Source: DATIJJ01 sp039936115 (lineage in GTDB: Bacteria > Pseudomonadota > Gammaproteobacteria > DSM-16500). Taken from it: 34,866 nucleotides of DNA. Positions 15,812 to 24,492 of this stretch are shown here, in pieces. The notes under the pieces are model-generated. The model made no database searches. It worked only from the letters and a program-made list of their open reading frames with translations, and had not been told where the DNA came from. A program made the translations under genes and the position numbers. Within the stretch, counting starts at the first letter, position 1. Every line of letters starts with the position of its first letter. The stretch lies in NCBI GenBank assembly GCA_039936115.1, contig JBDTIZ010000116.1:1-34866 (forward strand), given 5' to 3'.

Positions 15812-16354
15812 TCAACACTCCAAATTATTCCCCGCTGCATCAATCATTTTATTATCTTTATCAGGAACAATCACCCGCACCCGCCCCACGCGATTTATAA
15901 CAATCGCCCAAACCGGATAAGACACCGTATTTTGACAAAACCAATATGTACCATGTTCTGCATTAGTTAACCCCGAAGGCAAAAATTCCAACCATTCACG
16001 ACTCAAGGGAAATGCACGCCAATGCAAGCTGCCGTCAGCTGAAATCACTTGAAACGAATGCAGGACGCGTTCTGTTGTGGTAATCAGAAATCCATCCTGC
16101 CATTCACCGCCGCAGGTTTGCTGATCACTGCTATGACAAAGCATTGCTCGTTCGTGGTTTGCAATGGCTTCGCTACGAGTGAGCGAGATTGCGTGTAATA
16201 AATTCGACAGCAGGATTTGCTGTTTTGATTTTTGTGTAAATGTTTTTAATGAGGGGATGGTGATGAGAGAGATGATTGCAATGAGGGATAAAGTGATGAG
16301 TAGCTCGAGGAGTGAAAAGCCATTTTGATTATTAGCTTTGATCTGTAGTCTCAT
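15812..16354 (-). CDS. FimT/GspH-type minor pseudopilin
   Basis: A 180-aa protein with a short leader ending NNQNG, then FSLLELLITLSLIAIISLIT, the type IV prepilin N-terminus (cleavage after Gly12, mature Glu5 = E17). The following region (LLHAISLTRSEAIANHERAM) and the C-terminal beta-rich part with WQDGFLI are typical of the GspH/FimT domain. FimT-like minor pilins take part in assembly of type IV pili and, in some bacteria, in DNA uptake. It faces the pilin-glycosyltransferase pair convergently. No other pil genes lie in the window. Confidence 0.88.
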   Translation of the reverse strand: MRLQIKANNQNGFSLLELLITLSLIAIISLITIPSLKTFTQKSKQQILLSNLLHAISLTRSEAIANHERAMLCHSSDQQTCGGEWQDGFLITTTERVLHSFQVISADGSLHWRAFPLSREWLEFLPSGLTNAEHGTYWFCQNTVSYPVWAIVINRVGRVRVIVPDKDNKMIDAAGNNLEC

Positions 16355-16400
16355 TTCAGATTCTCATTATTCTCTCAAATATCTATGTTGAATGCTTTTG

Positions 16401-16487
16401 TAGGGGCGAACCTATGTGTTCGCCCTGGCCTTAATACAGCGATATTGTCGCTTCGACAAAGGGGCGAACATTATAGGTTCGCCCCTA
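16401..16487. repeat. MITE-like inverted repeat, family B, copy 1
   Basis: TAGGGGCGAACCTATGTGTT (16401-16420) on the left is mirrored by ATTATAGGTTCGCCCCTA (16469-16486) on the right, around a spacer of about 40 nt. It lies between fimT-like and lysS. Full relatives occur at 27260-27361 and 32168-32258, and half copies elsewhere. Confidence 0.85.
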
Positions 16488-16533
16488 AAACAGCGCTCAG
16501 AATTGAACGCAGGATGGTGGAATGATGAAGATT

Positions 16534-18039
16534 TTATTTACCCGCCGGTCTCATATGCGGAAACAAAATAACATCACGAATAGAAGGCGAATTCGTAAAT
16601 AGCATCACTAATCGATCGATACCGATACCTTCACCCGCAGTCGGTGGCATGCCATATTCAAGCGCCGTGATATACTCTTCATCATAAGGCATCGCTTCCA
16701 AATCACCGGCTTCTTTATCCGCAACTTGTTTTTGAAAACGTTCCGCTTGATCATCCGCATCATTTAATTCAGAAAATCCATTCGCAATTTCACGTCCGCC
16801 AATAAACATTTCAAAACGATCTGTAACGAATGGATTCAAATCATTGCATCGTGCTAGTGGTGAAACTTCCGCAGGATATTCAGTAATAAAAGTAGGCTGA
16901 ATTAATTTCTGTTCTACGGTTTTTTCAAAAATTTCGACTTGAATTTTACCGAGACCATAATTTTCTTGTACAGGAATTTCCAGTTTTTTTGCCACACGTT
17001 TAACTGCATCAAGCGTCGCAAGATCTTCTGATGTTAAATCAGGGTTAAAATGCAAAATAGAGTTCACTAACGTCATACGCTGAAAGGGTTGGCTAAAATC
17101 AAATTCATAGTCTTGATAAGTAATCTTTGTCGTTCCCAAGACTTCTTTGGATAAATAACGCAATAATTCTTCGGACATATCCATTAAGTCATGATAATCC
17201 GCATACGCTTGGTAGAATTCCAACATCGTGAATTCTGGATTGTGCCGAGTTGATAAACCTTCGTTGCGAAAATTCCGATTTATCTCATAAACACGCTCGA
17301 ATCCACCCACCACCAAACGCTTTAAATAAAGCTCCGGCGCAATTCGCAAATATAACGGCATATCTAATACATTATGATAAGTCACAAAGGGACGCGCTGC
17401 GGCACCGCCCGGCAACACTTGCATCATCGGCGTTTCTACTTCCATAAAATCGCGATCTTTTAAAAATTGACGAATGGCATCAATTATTTTGGTACGCGTC
17501 ACAAATGTTTGACGCGTTGTTTCATTCATCATTAAATCTAAATAACGTTGTCGGTAACGTAATTCTTGATCAGTTAAACCGTGATACTTATCAGGCAACG
17601 GATGTAATGATTTTGTCAGTAACTCAATGTGTTTGACACGAATCGATAGCTCGCCGGTTTTCGTTTTAAATAATTTACCTTCTACGCCAACAATATCACC
17701 AATGTCCCACTGTAAAAATGCATCATACATCTCAGATTGAATTTCATCTTGGCGCACATATAACTGAATTTTCCCAGACATGTCTTGCACATGCACAAAG
17801 CTCGCCTTGCCCATCAAACGCCGCGTCATTATTCTTCCTGCAATTTTAACGTCTACAGGATCCGCTTCAAGCTCAGCTTCAGTTTTTTCGCTATATTCTT
17901 GCAGCAAAGGTTTCGCCAAGGCATCGCGGCGGAATTTATTTGGATATGCATTTTGTGTACGGCGTAATTCGGAAAGTTTAGTGCGACGCTGCGCAATTAA
18001 TTCATGCATGTCTAAGGTTGTATTTTCAGGTTCAGTCAT
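16534..18039 (-). CDS. lysS: Lysyl-tRNA synthetase, class II
   Basis: A 501-aa class II enzyme that charges tRNA-Lys. It has the N-terminal OB anticodon domain (about 60-145, with GRIMTRRLMGKASFVHVQD), motif 2 as FRNEGLSTRHNPEFTMLEFY, and motif 3 as GEGIGIDRLVMLFTNSPSIR followed by DVILFPHMRP. Length agrees with E. coli LysS (505). A GTG two codons upstream (18045) is also in frame, but AGAGG stands 7 nt before the ATG at 18039 and only 1 nt before the GTG, so the ATG is preferred. The gene starts 11 nt after prfB ends, the classical prfB-lysS pair. Confidence 0.97.
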   Translation of the reverse strand: MTEPENTTLDMHELIAQRRTKLSELRRTQNAYPNKFRRDALAKPLLQEYSEKTEAELEADPVDVKIAGRIMTRRLMGKASFVHVQDMSGKIQLYVRQDEIQSEMYDAFLQWDIGDIVGVEGKLFKTKTGELSIRVKHIELLTKSLHPLPDKYHGLTDQELRYRQRYLDLMMNETTRQTFVTRTKIIDAIRQFLKDRDFMEVETPMMQVLPGGAAARPFVTYHNVLDMPLYLRIAPELYLKRLVVGGFERVYEINRNFRNEGLSTRHNPEFTMLEFYQAYADYHDLMDMSEELLRYLSKEVLGTTKITYQDYEFDFSQPFQRMTLVNSILHFNPDLTSEDLATLDAVKRVAKKLEIPVQENYGLGKIQVEIFEKTVEQKLIQPTFITEYPAEVSPLARCNDLNPFVTDRFEMFIGGREIANGFSELNDADDQAERFQKQVADKEAGDLEAMPYDEEYITALEYGMPPTAGEGIGIDRLVMLFTNSPSIRDVILFPHMRPAGK

Positions 18040-18050
18040 TGTCACGCCTC

Positions 18051-19149
18051 TTATAATCCGCTAAGTAAACTTGCTTCGATAAATTTATCTAAATCACCAT
18101 CCAGCACTGCTTGAGTATTAGCAACTTCTACACCGGTGCGTAAATCTTTAATCCGTGACATATCTAATACATAGGAGCGAATTTGACTGCCCCACGTCAC
18201 ATCCATTTTTCCGGCTTCCAATTCATCTTGTTTTGCTCGTTGATTTTGTAATTCGAGCTCATAGAGTTTAGCACGCAATTGTTTCATCGCGGACGCTCTA
18301 TTTTTATGTTGCGAACGATCGGATTGGCATTGCACTACTGTATTGGTTGGAATATGGGTGATACGAATCGCAGAATCCGTTCGGTTAACGTGCTGCCCAC
18401 CTGCGCCACTCGCGCGATACGTATCGGTACGCAAATCAGCCGGATTAATATCAATAACAATATTGTCATCAATTTCAGGAGAAACAAACACCGACGCGAA
18501 AGACGTATGACGTTTATGATTCGCATCAAATGGCGATTTTCTGACAAGCCGATGAACACCGGTTTCCGTTCTAAGCCAACCATAAGCATAAGGGCCGGTA
18601 AATTTGATCGTAGCACTTTTGATACCGGCGACTTCACCGGCAGATGCTTCGATTACTTCAACGTGAAAACCATGACGCTCGCCCCAGCGTAAATACATAC
18701 GCAAAATTATATTTGCCCAATCTTGCGCTTCTGTGCCACCAGATCCTGATTGCACATCCATGTAAGCGGAATTTGCATCCATTTCGCCGGAAAACATGCG
18801 CTGAAACTCAAGAGCTTCTATTTTTTTAGTGATTTTTTCTAATTCGAGAATGATAAATTCAGCCGTGCCTGTATCATTATCTTGAACTGCCAAATCAAAT
18901 AACTCAGCTGAATCTTGCAAACTGCTTTCTAAGGTTTGAGTTGAGTTAACGACATGTTCAAGCTGCACGCGCTCGCGCCCTAAATTTTGGGCTTTTTCTG
19001 GATTATTCCAAATGCCTGGATCTTCTAATTCGCCTTGTACTTCTTGTAATCTTTCACGTTTTTGATCGACGTCAAAGATACCTCCGAATTTCTTCGAGGC
19101 GTTTGGCCAAATCTTTTAGCCGTATGTGGACGGAGGTGACTTCTATCAT
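18051..19149 (-). CDS. prfB: Peptide chain release factor 2, with programmed +1 frameshift
   Basis: RF2 ends translation at UGA and UAA. The gene is in two frames: ATG at 19149 opens 25 codons ending RRYL, then TGA (19074-19072); shifting +1 at CTT-T gives Asp and 340 residues in all to the TAA at 18051, for 365 aa, exactly the E. coli length. Both RF2 hallmarks are present: the UGA-reading SPF tripeptide (VRKSPFD) and the catalytic GGQ (ASGAGGQHVNRTDSAIR). The slippery region has the normal internal SD. lysS follows after 11 nt, and prfC ends 26 nt upstream. Confidence 0.97.
19071..19086 (-). promoter_or_regulatory. RF2 autoregulatory frameshift site
   Basis: On the minus strand the site reads GGAGG TAT CTT TGA C. 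The internal SD-like GGAGG stands 3 nt before CTT; the in-frame UGA is read by RF2 itself, and slow termination when RF2 is scarce lets the ribosome slip +1 from CUU to UUU. This mechanism is established for E. coli prfB; here only the sequence is seen. Confidence 0.95.
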
Positions 19150-19175
19150 GCTGTGCACTCTAAATAATATTTTTG

Positions 19176-20756
19176 CTAATGTTCACGCGTAGTTTTAAAT
19201 TCGACATCAGGCCAACGATCTATCATTAAATTCAAATTAACGCGAGTTGGTGCGAGATAAGTTAAATTATCGCTACCATCTAAGGCTAAATTATCAAACG
19301 CTTTATTTTTAAATTCTTCTAACTTTTTGGGATCATTACAATAAACCCAACGCGCTGTTGCAACTGAAACGGATTCATACACACAATCTACGTTATATTC
19401 ATGTTTCAAGCGATAAGCTACGACATCAAACTGCAGCAAACCGACTGCGCCTAAAATTAAATGATTGCTATTTAATGGTTTAAATAACTGTGTGGCACCT
19501 TCTTCACATAATTGTTTCAAACCTTTTTGTAAGGCTTTTAATTTAAGCGGGTCTTTTAAACGAACGAGACGAAATAATTCAGGTGCGAAATACGGAATGC
19601 CGGTGAATTTTAAATTTTCGCCTTCGGAAAAAGTATCGCCGATTTGAATAGTGCCGTGATTATATAAACCGATAATATCACCAGGCCACGCTTCGGCGAC
19701 ATGCTCGCGATCAGATGCCATGAATGTCAGTGCTTGGCTGATTTTAACTTCGCGACCCAAACTCACTTGGTGCACTTTCATGCCTTGACTATAGTGTCCG
19801 GAACAAACGCGTAAAAAAGCAATTCGATCACGATGCGATGGATCCATGTTGGCTTGAATTTTAAAAACGAAGCCTGAAAACGGTTCTTCCGCAGGTTCAA
19901 CGAAACGTGAGTTGGTTTCACGTGGTTGGGGTGCGGGCGCATATTTTGCAAAGGCATCGAGTAATTCGCGCACGCCAAAATTGTTGAGGGCTGAACCAAA
20001 AAAGACGGGGGTTAATTTACCTTGCAGAAATTCGTCTTGATTAAACTCATGACTTGCGCCTTTGACCAATTCGATATTGGCACGAACTTCAGCGGCCATA
20101 TCGCCTAACATCGCATCCAACTCTGGATTATTTAATCCGATGATTTTGGTGCCTTCTTGCTGGACATCGTTTTTACCGGGTTGATAAAGATATACCGCAT
20201 CTTCATAAAGGTGATAAACCCCTTTGAAATCCCGTCCCATGCCAATTGGCCAGGTAATCGGTGCGCAGCGAATTTTTAAAATAGTTTCGATCTCATCCAG
20301 CAAATCTATGGCATCGCGACTATCGCGATCCATTTTATTGATAAAGGTTATAATCGGAGTATGCCGCAAACGACACACTTCCAGGAGTTTAATGGTACGG
20401 TCTTCAACACCTTTGGCCGCATCAATCACCATCAAAGCTGAATCGACTGCGGTGAGTGTTCGATAAGTATCTTCAGAGAAATCTGCGTGTCCTGGGGTAT
20501 CTAACAAGTTCATGATGTGGGTTTTATAAGGAAATTGCATCACAGAGGTTGTGACCGAAATCCCACGTTGTTTTTCAAGCTCCATCCAATCTGATGTTGC
20601 ATGCCGGGATGCTTTTCGACCTTTCACAGTACCGGCCAACTGAATAGCGCCTCCGAATAGCAATAGCTTTTCAGTGAGCGTAGTTTTACCAGCGTCTGGA
20701 TGGGAAATAATCGCAAACGTTCGGCGTAGGGTCAGTTGTTTTATGAGCTCAGACAT
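19176..20756 (-). CDS. prfC: Peptide chain release factor 3 (GTPase)
   Basis: RF3 is a translational GTPase that removes RF1/RF2 from the ribosome after peptide release. The product has the P-loop SHPDAGKTTLTEK (18-30), G3 DTPGHADFSEDTYR, G4 NKMDRDSRDA, and later EF-Tu-like domains including GVRELLDAFAKYAPAPQPR, FVFKIQANMDPSHRDRIAFL and AVGLLQFDVVAYRLKHEY, all RF3 hallmarks. With the ATG at 20756 it is 526 aa, close to E. coli (529). A longer frame to 20876 adds 40 residues with no family match, partly from a dispersed repeat, and is rejected; the SD at 20756 is weak. It runs into prfB 26 nt later. Confidence 0.96.
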   Translation of the reverse strand: MSELIKQLTLRRTFAIISHPDAGKTTLTEKLLLFGGAIQLAGTVKGRKASRHATSDWMELEKQRGISVTTSVMQFPYKTHIMNLLDTPGHADFSEDTYRTLTAVDSALMVIDAAKGVEDRTIKLLEVCRLRHTPIITFINKMDRDSRDAIDLLDEIETILKIRCAPITWPIGMGRDFKGVYHLYEDAVYLYQPGKNDVQQEGTKIIGLNNPELDAMLGDMAAEVRANIELVKGASHEFNQDEFLQGKLTPVFFGSALNNFGVRELLDAFAKYAPAPQPRETNSRFVEPAEEPFSGFVFKIQANMDPSHRDRIAFLRVCSGHYSQGMKVHQVSLGREVKISQALTFMASDREHVAEAWPGDIIGLYNHGTIQIGDTFSEGENLKFTGIPYFAPELFRLVRLKDPLKLKALQKGLKQLCEEGATQLFKPLNSNHLILGAVGLLQFDVVAYRLKHEYNVDCVYESVSVATARWVYCNDPKKLEEFKNKAFDNLALDGSDNLTYLAPTRVNLNLMIDRWPDVEFKTTREH

Positions 20757-20856
20757 AATTGGGTCGTTTTTCACAGAATCAAAAAAGAGGGCTATTTTAC
20801 TGTGGAAACGGGAAAAGATAAATGAAATATGATTAAACTTTGTAATGAGGCTTTTG

Positions 20857-20884
20857 TAGGGGCGAGATGAACCCATATGTTAGC
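20857..20884. repeat. Degenerate half copy of repeat family B
   Basis: TAGGGGCGA followed by GATGAACCCATATGTTAGCC resembles the family B left arm with a small insertion; no right arm is found. It abuts the family C palindrome. Confidence 0.5.
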
Positions 20885-20885
20885 C

Positions 20886-21003
20886 ACTGTCACCCCGCAC
20901 TTGCTGCGGGGTCCGGGTTTTAATAATAAAAATACATTTTATTTTTTTAATGACTTTTTTATGATTTTGAGTCCAGACCCCGCAACAAGTGCGGGGTGAC
21001 ACT
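20886..21003. repeat. Palindromic repeat, family C, copy 2
   Basis: The left end CTGTCACCCCGCACTTGCTG continues as CGGGGTCCGG (to about 20915), and the right end reads GTCCAGACCCCGCAACAAGT then GCGGGGTGACAC (from 20971). They are inverted copies around a 55-nt AT-rich centre. Each end also folds on itself (CCCCGCA/TGCGGGG). The layout resembles a small non-autonomous transposable element with terminal inverted repeats. Confidence 0.8.
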
Positions 21004-21117
21004 GGTAAAGTGCGGGATGACAGTGGTAAAGGGCGAGGTGACAGAGGTAAAGGGCGAAGTGACAGAGGTAAAGTGCGGAGTGACAGCGGTAAAGAGCGAG
21101 GTGACAGTAGTGTAAAA
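20989..21117. repeat. 21-bp tandem repeat array, six units
   Basis: Consecutive units start at 20989, 21010, 21031, 21052, 21073 and 21094; the first five are exactly 21 nt and the last is 24 nt. The consensus is G-T/G-GCG-R-RGTGACAG-N-GGTAAA. The first unit is the right end of the family C palindrome plus TGGTAAA, so the array appears to have grown from that end. It lies just beyond the stop codon of rimI. Confidence 0.9.
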
Positions 21118-21134
21118 TACAAGAAAAGTTGCTA

Positions 21135-21575
21135 CTACTCCCCTAAATCCATAGCAAGCACCAACGCATCCTCACGTTCTTTCCCATTCGGATAATAATT
21201 CTTTCGAACATTGATCTGCTTAAATCCCATCTTCTGATACAACGCAATCGCTGGCTGATTGGTGCGGCGGACTTCTAAAAAAATAACTCCCATGCCTTTA
21301 TTTTTTTCAGTCTTTAACACGTAAGTCACAAGTTCGCAGCCGAATCCTCGACGCTGATAAGGTACATCTACGCATAAGTTTAAAATATGACTTTCACCGG
21401 CCATCGTGGATGACACAAGTATAAAAGCAATTATTTTTTGGTTTTCTTCTATTAGCCAACAATCATAGCCTATCTTCAGACATTGCCTGAAGATATCTTC
21501 TGACCATGGCTCTGCTTGTGTTGCGATTTCAATCGCCATTAATGTTGGGATGTCATTTGGGGTAGCTTTTCTCAT
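21135..21575 (-). CDS. rimI: RimI, ribosomal protein S18 N-alpha-acetyltransferase (GNAT)
   Basis: A 146-aa GNAT enzyme that transfers acetyl from acetyl-CoA to the N-terminal alanine of ribosomal protein S18. The acetyl-CoA loop QRRGFG lies in NLCVDVPYQRRGFGCELV. RimI-typical blocks are EPWSEDIF near the start, FLEVRRTNQPAIALYQKMGF, and the closing NYYPNG then EDALVLAMDL, which contains the catalytic-site Tyr region. Length matches E. coli RimI (148). It stands alone; tsaB, a frequent neighbour in enterics, is absent. Confidence 0.93.
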   Translation of the reverse strand: MRKATPNDIPTLMAIEIATQAEPWSEDIFRQCLKIGYDCWLIEENQKIIAFILVSSTMAGESHILNLCVDVPYQRRGFGCELVTYVLKTEKNKGMGVIFLEVRRTNQPAIALYQKMGFKQINVRKNYYPNGKEREDALVLAMDLGE

Positions 21576-21640
21576 TTGCTGATTTTAATGTGATTAAAAT
21601 GTATCGTCAAAATGATTCTGATTTTATAGGAAGGGTTTTG

Positions 21641-21667
21641 TAGGGGCGAACCTATGTGTTCGCCCTA
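21641..21667. repeat. Half copy of repeat family B
   Basis: TAGGGGCGAACCTATGTGTT followed by CGCCCTA is identical to the left arm of the copy at 16401 but lacks the right arm. It lies between rimI and the end of lpdA. Confidence 0.75.
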
Positions 21668-21690
21668 CTGAAGCCCATTGAACGCTAAAA

Positions 21691-23130
21691 CTACGCAGTC
21701 GTCTTCGCTTCGGTTTTTTTCTTAGGCAAATACAAATCCGTAATCGTCCCTTCGAAAACTTCCGCAGCCATTGCAATGGTTTCTGACAAAGTAGGATGAG
21801 GATGAATTGTTAAACTAATATCTTCCACTTCACTACCCATTTCAATTGCCAAGCCAATTTCAGCAATCAATTCGCCAGCATTAGGTCCCGTTGCAGCACC
21901 ACCAATAACACGATGCGTTGCTTCATCAATGAGAAGCTTAGTCATGCCTTCGTCGCGACCCATACTGAGTGAACGACCACTAGCAGCCCAAGGGAAAGAT
22001 CCTTTGCCGTACTTAATACCTTTCGCTTTAGCTTCGTTTTCAGTGATACCTACCCATGCGATTTCAGGATCTGTATAGGCAACGCTTGGAATGCATTTTG
22101 GATCAAAATAATGTTTCAAGCCGGCAATAACTTCAGCAGCCACTCGCCCTTCTGGAATTGCTTTATGAGCCAGCATTGGATTCCCACAAATATCACCGAT
22201 TGCAAAAATATGTTGAACATTGGTGCGCAGTTGTTTGTCGACAGCAATAAAGCCACGTTCATCCACTTTAATGCCGGCTTTTTCTGCAGCCAGTTGATCG
22301 CCGTTTGGACGTCGTCCAACTGAACTTAAAATGCGATCAAATCGTTCTGGTTTATCAGGAGCGCCTTCGCCTTCGAATGTGACATAAAGACCGTCTTTTT
22401 TCGCTTCGACTTTAGTGACTTTCGTTTTTAATAAAATACTTTTGTAACGTTTTTGAATGCGTTTATATAATGGCATCACCACATCTTTATCACAGCCTGG
22501 AATAATTTGATCCATTAATTCAACGACTGTAATTTCAGCGCCGAGTGCATGATAAACTGTCGCCATTTCTAAACCGATAATACCGCCGCCTAGCACCAGC
22601 ATTTTGCATTTCGTTTCAGCCAATTCCAATGCGCCGGTAGAATCCATAATGCGTGGATCTTCTGGTAGAAAAGGCAATTTTACTGGGCGTGAGCCTGCAG
22701 CGATAATTGCGTTTTTAAATGTGATAATTTGTTTGCCTTTCGGTCCCTCGACAGAAATTTGATTGCTGGAAACAAACTGGCCTACACCTTGGATAATTTC
22801 AACATTACGTTGTTTCGCTAAGGTTTTTAAACCGCCGGTTAAACGACTCACGACTTTATTTTTCCAGTCGCGTAATTTTTTAGTGTCAATTTTGGGTGTA
22901 CCAAAATCAACACCGCATTGTGCTAACTCATGTGCTTCATCTAAAACTTTCGCTGTGTGCAATAAAGCTTTGGAGGGAATGCAACCGACATTCAAACAAA
23001 CGCCGCCAATATTTTCATAGCGTTCAATCAAGATGACTTTTTTGCCTAAATCAGCAGCGCGAAATGCCGCTGTGTAACCACCAGGACCACTTCCTAATAC
23101 CACTAGTTCGGTTTGAATTTCGTTACTCAT
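21691..23130 (-). CDS. lpdA: Dihydrolipoyl dehydrogenase (E3)
   Basis: E3 reoxidises the dihydrolipoyl arm of the pyruvate dehydrogenase complex and passes electrons through FAD to NAD. The 479-aa protein has the FAD fingerprint GSGPGGY (13-19), the redox disulfide GGVCLNVGCIPSK (C45 and C50), an NAD-binding GGGIIGLEMA, the second FAD motif IFAIGDICG, and the active-site His-Glu block HPHPTLSET near the C-terminus. It lies 32 nt after aceF, the third gene of aceE-aceF-lpdA. The basic tail (KKKTEAK) resembles that of the E. coli protein. Confidence 0.97.
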   Translation of the reverse strand: MSNEIQTELVVLGSGPGGYTAAFRAADLGKKVILIERYENIGGVCLNVGCIPSKALLHTAKVLDEAHELAQCGVDFGTPKIDTKKLRDWKNKVVSRLTGGLKTLAKQRNVEIIQGVGQFVSSNQISVEGPKGKQIITFKNAIIAAGSRPVKLPFLPEDPRIMDSTGALELAETKCKMLVLGGGIIGLEMATVYHALGAEITVVELMDQIIPGCDKDVVMPLYKRIQKRYKSILLKTKVTKVEAKKDGLYVTFEGEGAPDKPERFDRILSSVGRRPNGDQLAAEKAGIKVDERGFIAVDKQLRTNVQHIFAIGDICGNPMLAHKAIPEGRVAAEVIAGLKHYFDPKCIPSVAYTDPEIAWVGITENEAKAKGIKYGKGSFPWAASGRSLSMGRDEGMTKLLIDEATHRVIGGAATGPNAGELIAEIGLAIEMGSEVEDISLTIHPHPTLSETIAMAAEVFEGTITDLYLPKKKTEAKTTA

Positions 23131-23162
23131 TTTTTTTCCTCTAAATAATCAACTAATATTTT

Positions 23163-24464
23163 CTACAATAATAAAGTTCGGATATCTGACAACATATTGC
23201 TTAAATGCACCATAAACCGCGCGCCTTCCGCACCATCAATCACGCGATGATCATACGATAACGATAACGGCAACATGAGGCGTGGTACAAATGCACCCTC
23301 TGCATAAACTGGTTTTTGTGATGACTTTGACACACCTAAAATTGCAACTTCCGGCAAATTAACAATCGGTGTAAACGCTGTGCCACCGATACCGCCTAAA
23401 CTGGAAATTGAAAAACAACCGCCTTGCATATCATTGGCTGTGAGCTGTTTTTTACGGGCTTTTTCGCTGACTTCAGTTAATTCTTTGGCGATGTCTAACA
23501 TACCTTTTTTGTCAACATCACGAATCACCGGCACAACCAAACCATCCGGCGTATCTACTGCAACACCGATGTGAAAATAATTTTTCAAAATTAAATTTTT
23601 ACCGCTAGCATCAAGAGAAGAATTAAATTGTGGGAATGCTTTTAATGCTGCAACCACAGCTTTCAAAATAAAAACTAAGGGTGTTAATTTAATATTTTGT
23701 TTATCTAGGGTTGCTTTTTGTGTCTGACGAAAACTTTCAAGTTCGGTAATATCGGCTTCACCAAATTGTGTGATATGTGGAATCAACAACCAATTTCGAT
23801 GAAGATTTTTCCCAGTCAGTTTTTTGATACGTGATAACGCTTGTGTTTCAACAGGACCGAATTTTGCAAAATCAACACTGGGAGCTGCAGGTAATCCGCT
23901 GCCTGTTTGCGTTTGAACTTGAGACAACCGTGACTTCACAAACAATTGTACATCTTCAGTTAAGATACGTTCTTTGGGGCCCGTGCCTTTCACTTGCGAC
24001 AAATCCACACCGAATTCGCGCGCTATTTTACGCACCGCAGGACCCGCGTGTAAGTCTTCGTTATACCCACCCATCAATAAAGTACCGGTTTGTGGTTCTG
24101 CTGCAACAGCCTGAGTAGCTTTAGCGGCAATAGGAGCAGCAGGTGCTGCGGCCGCTTTAGATGAAGAGGTTTCTGCTGCTTTAGATTTAGTTGTTTCCAC
24201 TGCTTCCGGTTTTGCACCCGTTGCATCAGCCAATTCCAACACTAAAATGGCCGATCCTTGTGAAAGCTTGTCACCCACTTTAATTTTTATTTCTTTCACC
24301 GTGCCTTCATCTGTCGAAGGTACTTCCATAGTGGCTTTATCAGATTCCAATGTAATTAAAGGCGTGTCCACTTTGACATGATCGCCTGCTTTGACTAACA
24401 CTTCGATTACATCGACATCTGCAGCACCGCCAATGTCCGGCACCATAATATTTTTAGTTACCAA
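23163..24464 (-). CDS. aceF: Dihydrolipoamide acetyltransferase (E2), single lipoyl domain, TTG start
   Basis: E2 is the core of the pyruvate dehydrogenase complex and transfers acetyl groups to CoA. The 433-aa product has one lipoyl domain (1-80) with the lipoylated Lys43 in ESDKATMEVPS, an Ala/Thr/Lys-rich linker, a peripheral-subunit-binding domain (about 138-175, AGPAVRKIAREFGVDLSQVK) and the catalytic acetyltransferase domain from about 205, with the HRVIDGAEGARF motif (catalytic His and Asp). E. coli AceF has three lipoyl domains, so this is a short form. AAGGAG lies 7 nt before TTG 24464, and homology also supports that start; the next ATG would cut the lipoyl domain. Confidence 0.95.
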   Translation of the reverse strand: MVTKNIMVPDIGGAADVDVIEVLVKAGDHVKVDTPLITLESDKATMEVPSTDEGTVKEIKIKVGDKLSQGSAILVLELADATGAKPEAVETTKSKAAETSSSKAAAAPAAPIAAKATQAVAAEPQTGTLLMGGYNEDLHAGPAVRKIAREFGVDLSQVKGTGPKERILTEDVQLFVKSRLSQVQTQTGSGLPAAPSVDFAKFGPVETQALSRIKKLTGKNLHRNWLLIPHITQFGEADITELESFRQTQKATLDKQNIKLTPLVFILKAVVAALKAFPQFNSSLDASGKNLILKNYFHIGVAVDTPDGLVVPVIRDVDKKGMLDIAKELTEVSEKARKKQLTANDMQGGCFSISSLGGIGGTAFTPIVNLPEVAILGVSKSSQKPVYAEGAFVPRLMLPLSLSYDHRVIDGAEGARFMVHLSNMLSDIRTLLL

Positions 24465-24492
24465 TGGATCTCTCCTTTAAGGGTATTGAATC

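Larger units (their letters stand above)
20757..21134. other. Repeat-filled gap between rimI and prfC
   Basis: This 378-bp interval carries no gene. From left to right it holds the prfC leader, a degenerate half copy of repeat family B (20857-20884), a family C palindrome (20886-21003) and a six-unit 21-bp tandem array (20989-21117). The open frames seen across the array are by-products of its 21-nt (7-codon) period. Confidence 0.75.

Noticed and set aside
20757..20876. 40-residue N-terminal extension of RF3
   Set aside because: The extension begins inside a dispersed repeat, has no family similarity, and the protein from 20756 already has normal length.
20989..21117. CRISPR-like array
   Set aside because: The units are contiguous with no unique spacers, and no cas genes are nearby.
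20989..21195. Open frame of repeated Gly-Asp-Lys-rich heptapeptides on the plus strand, and a Leu-Pro-Arg-rich one on the minus strand
   Set aside because: Both follow from the 21-nt period of the tandem array, which keeps any frame open; neither has a credible SD or unique sequence.
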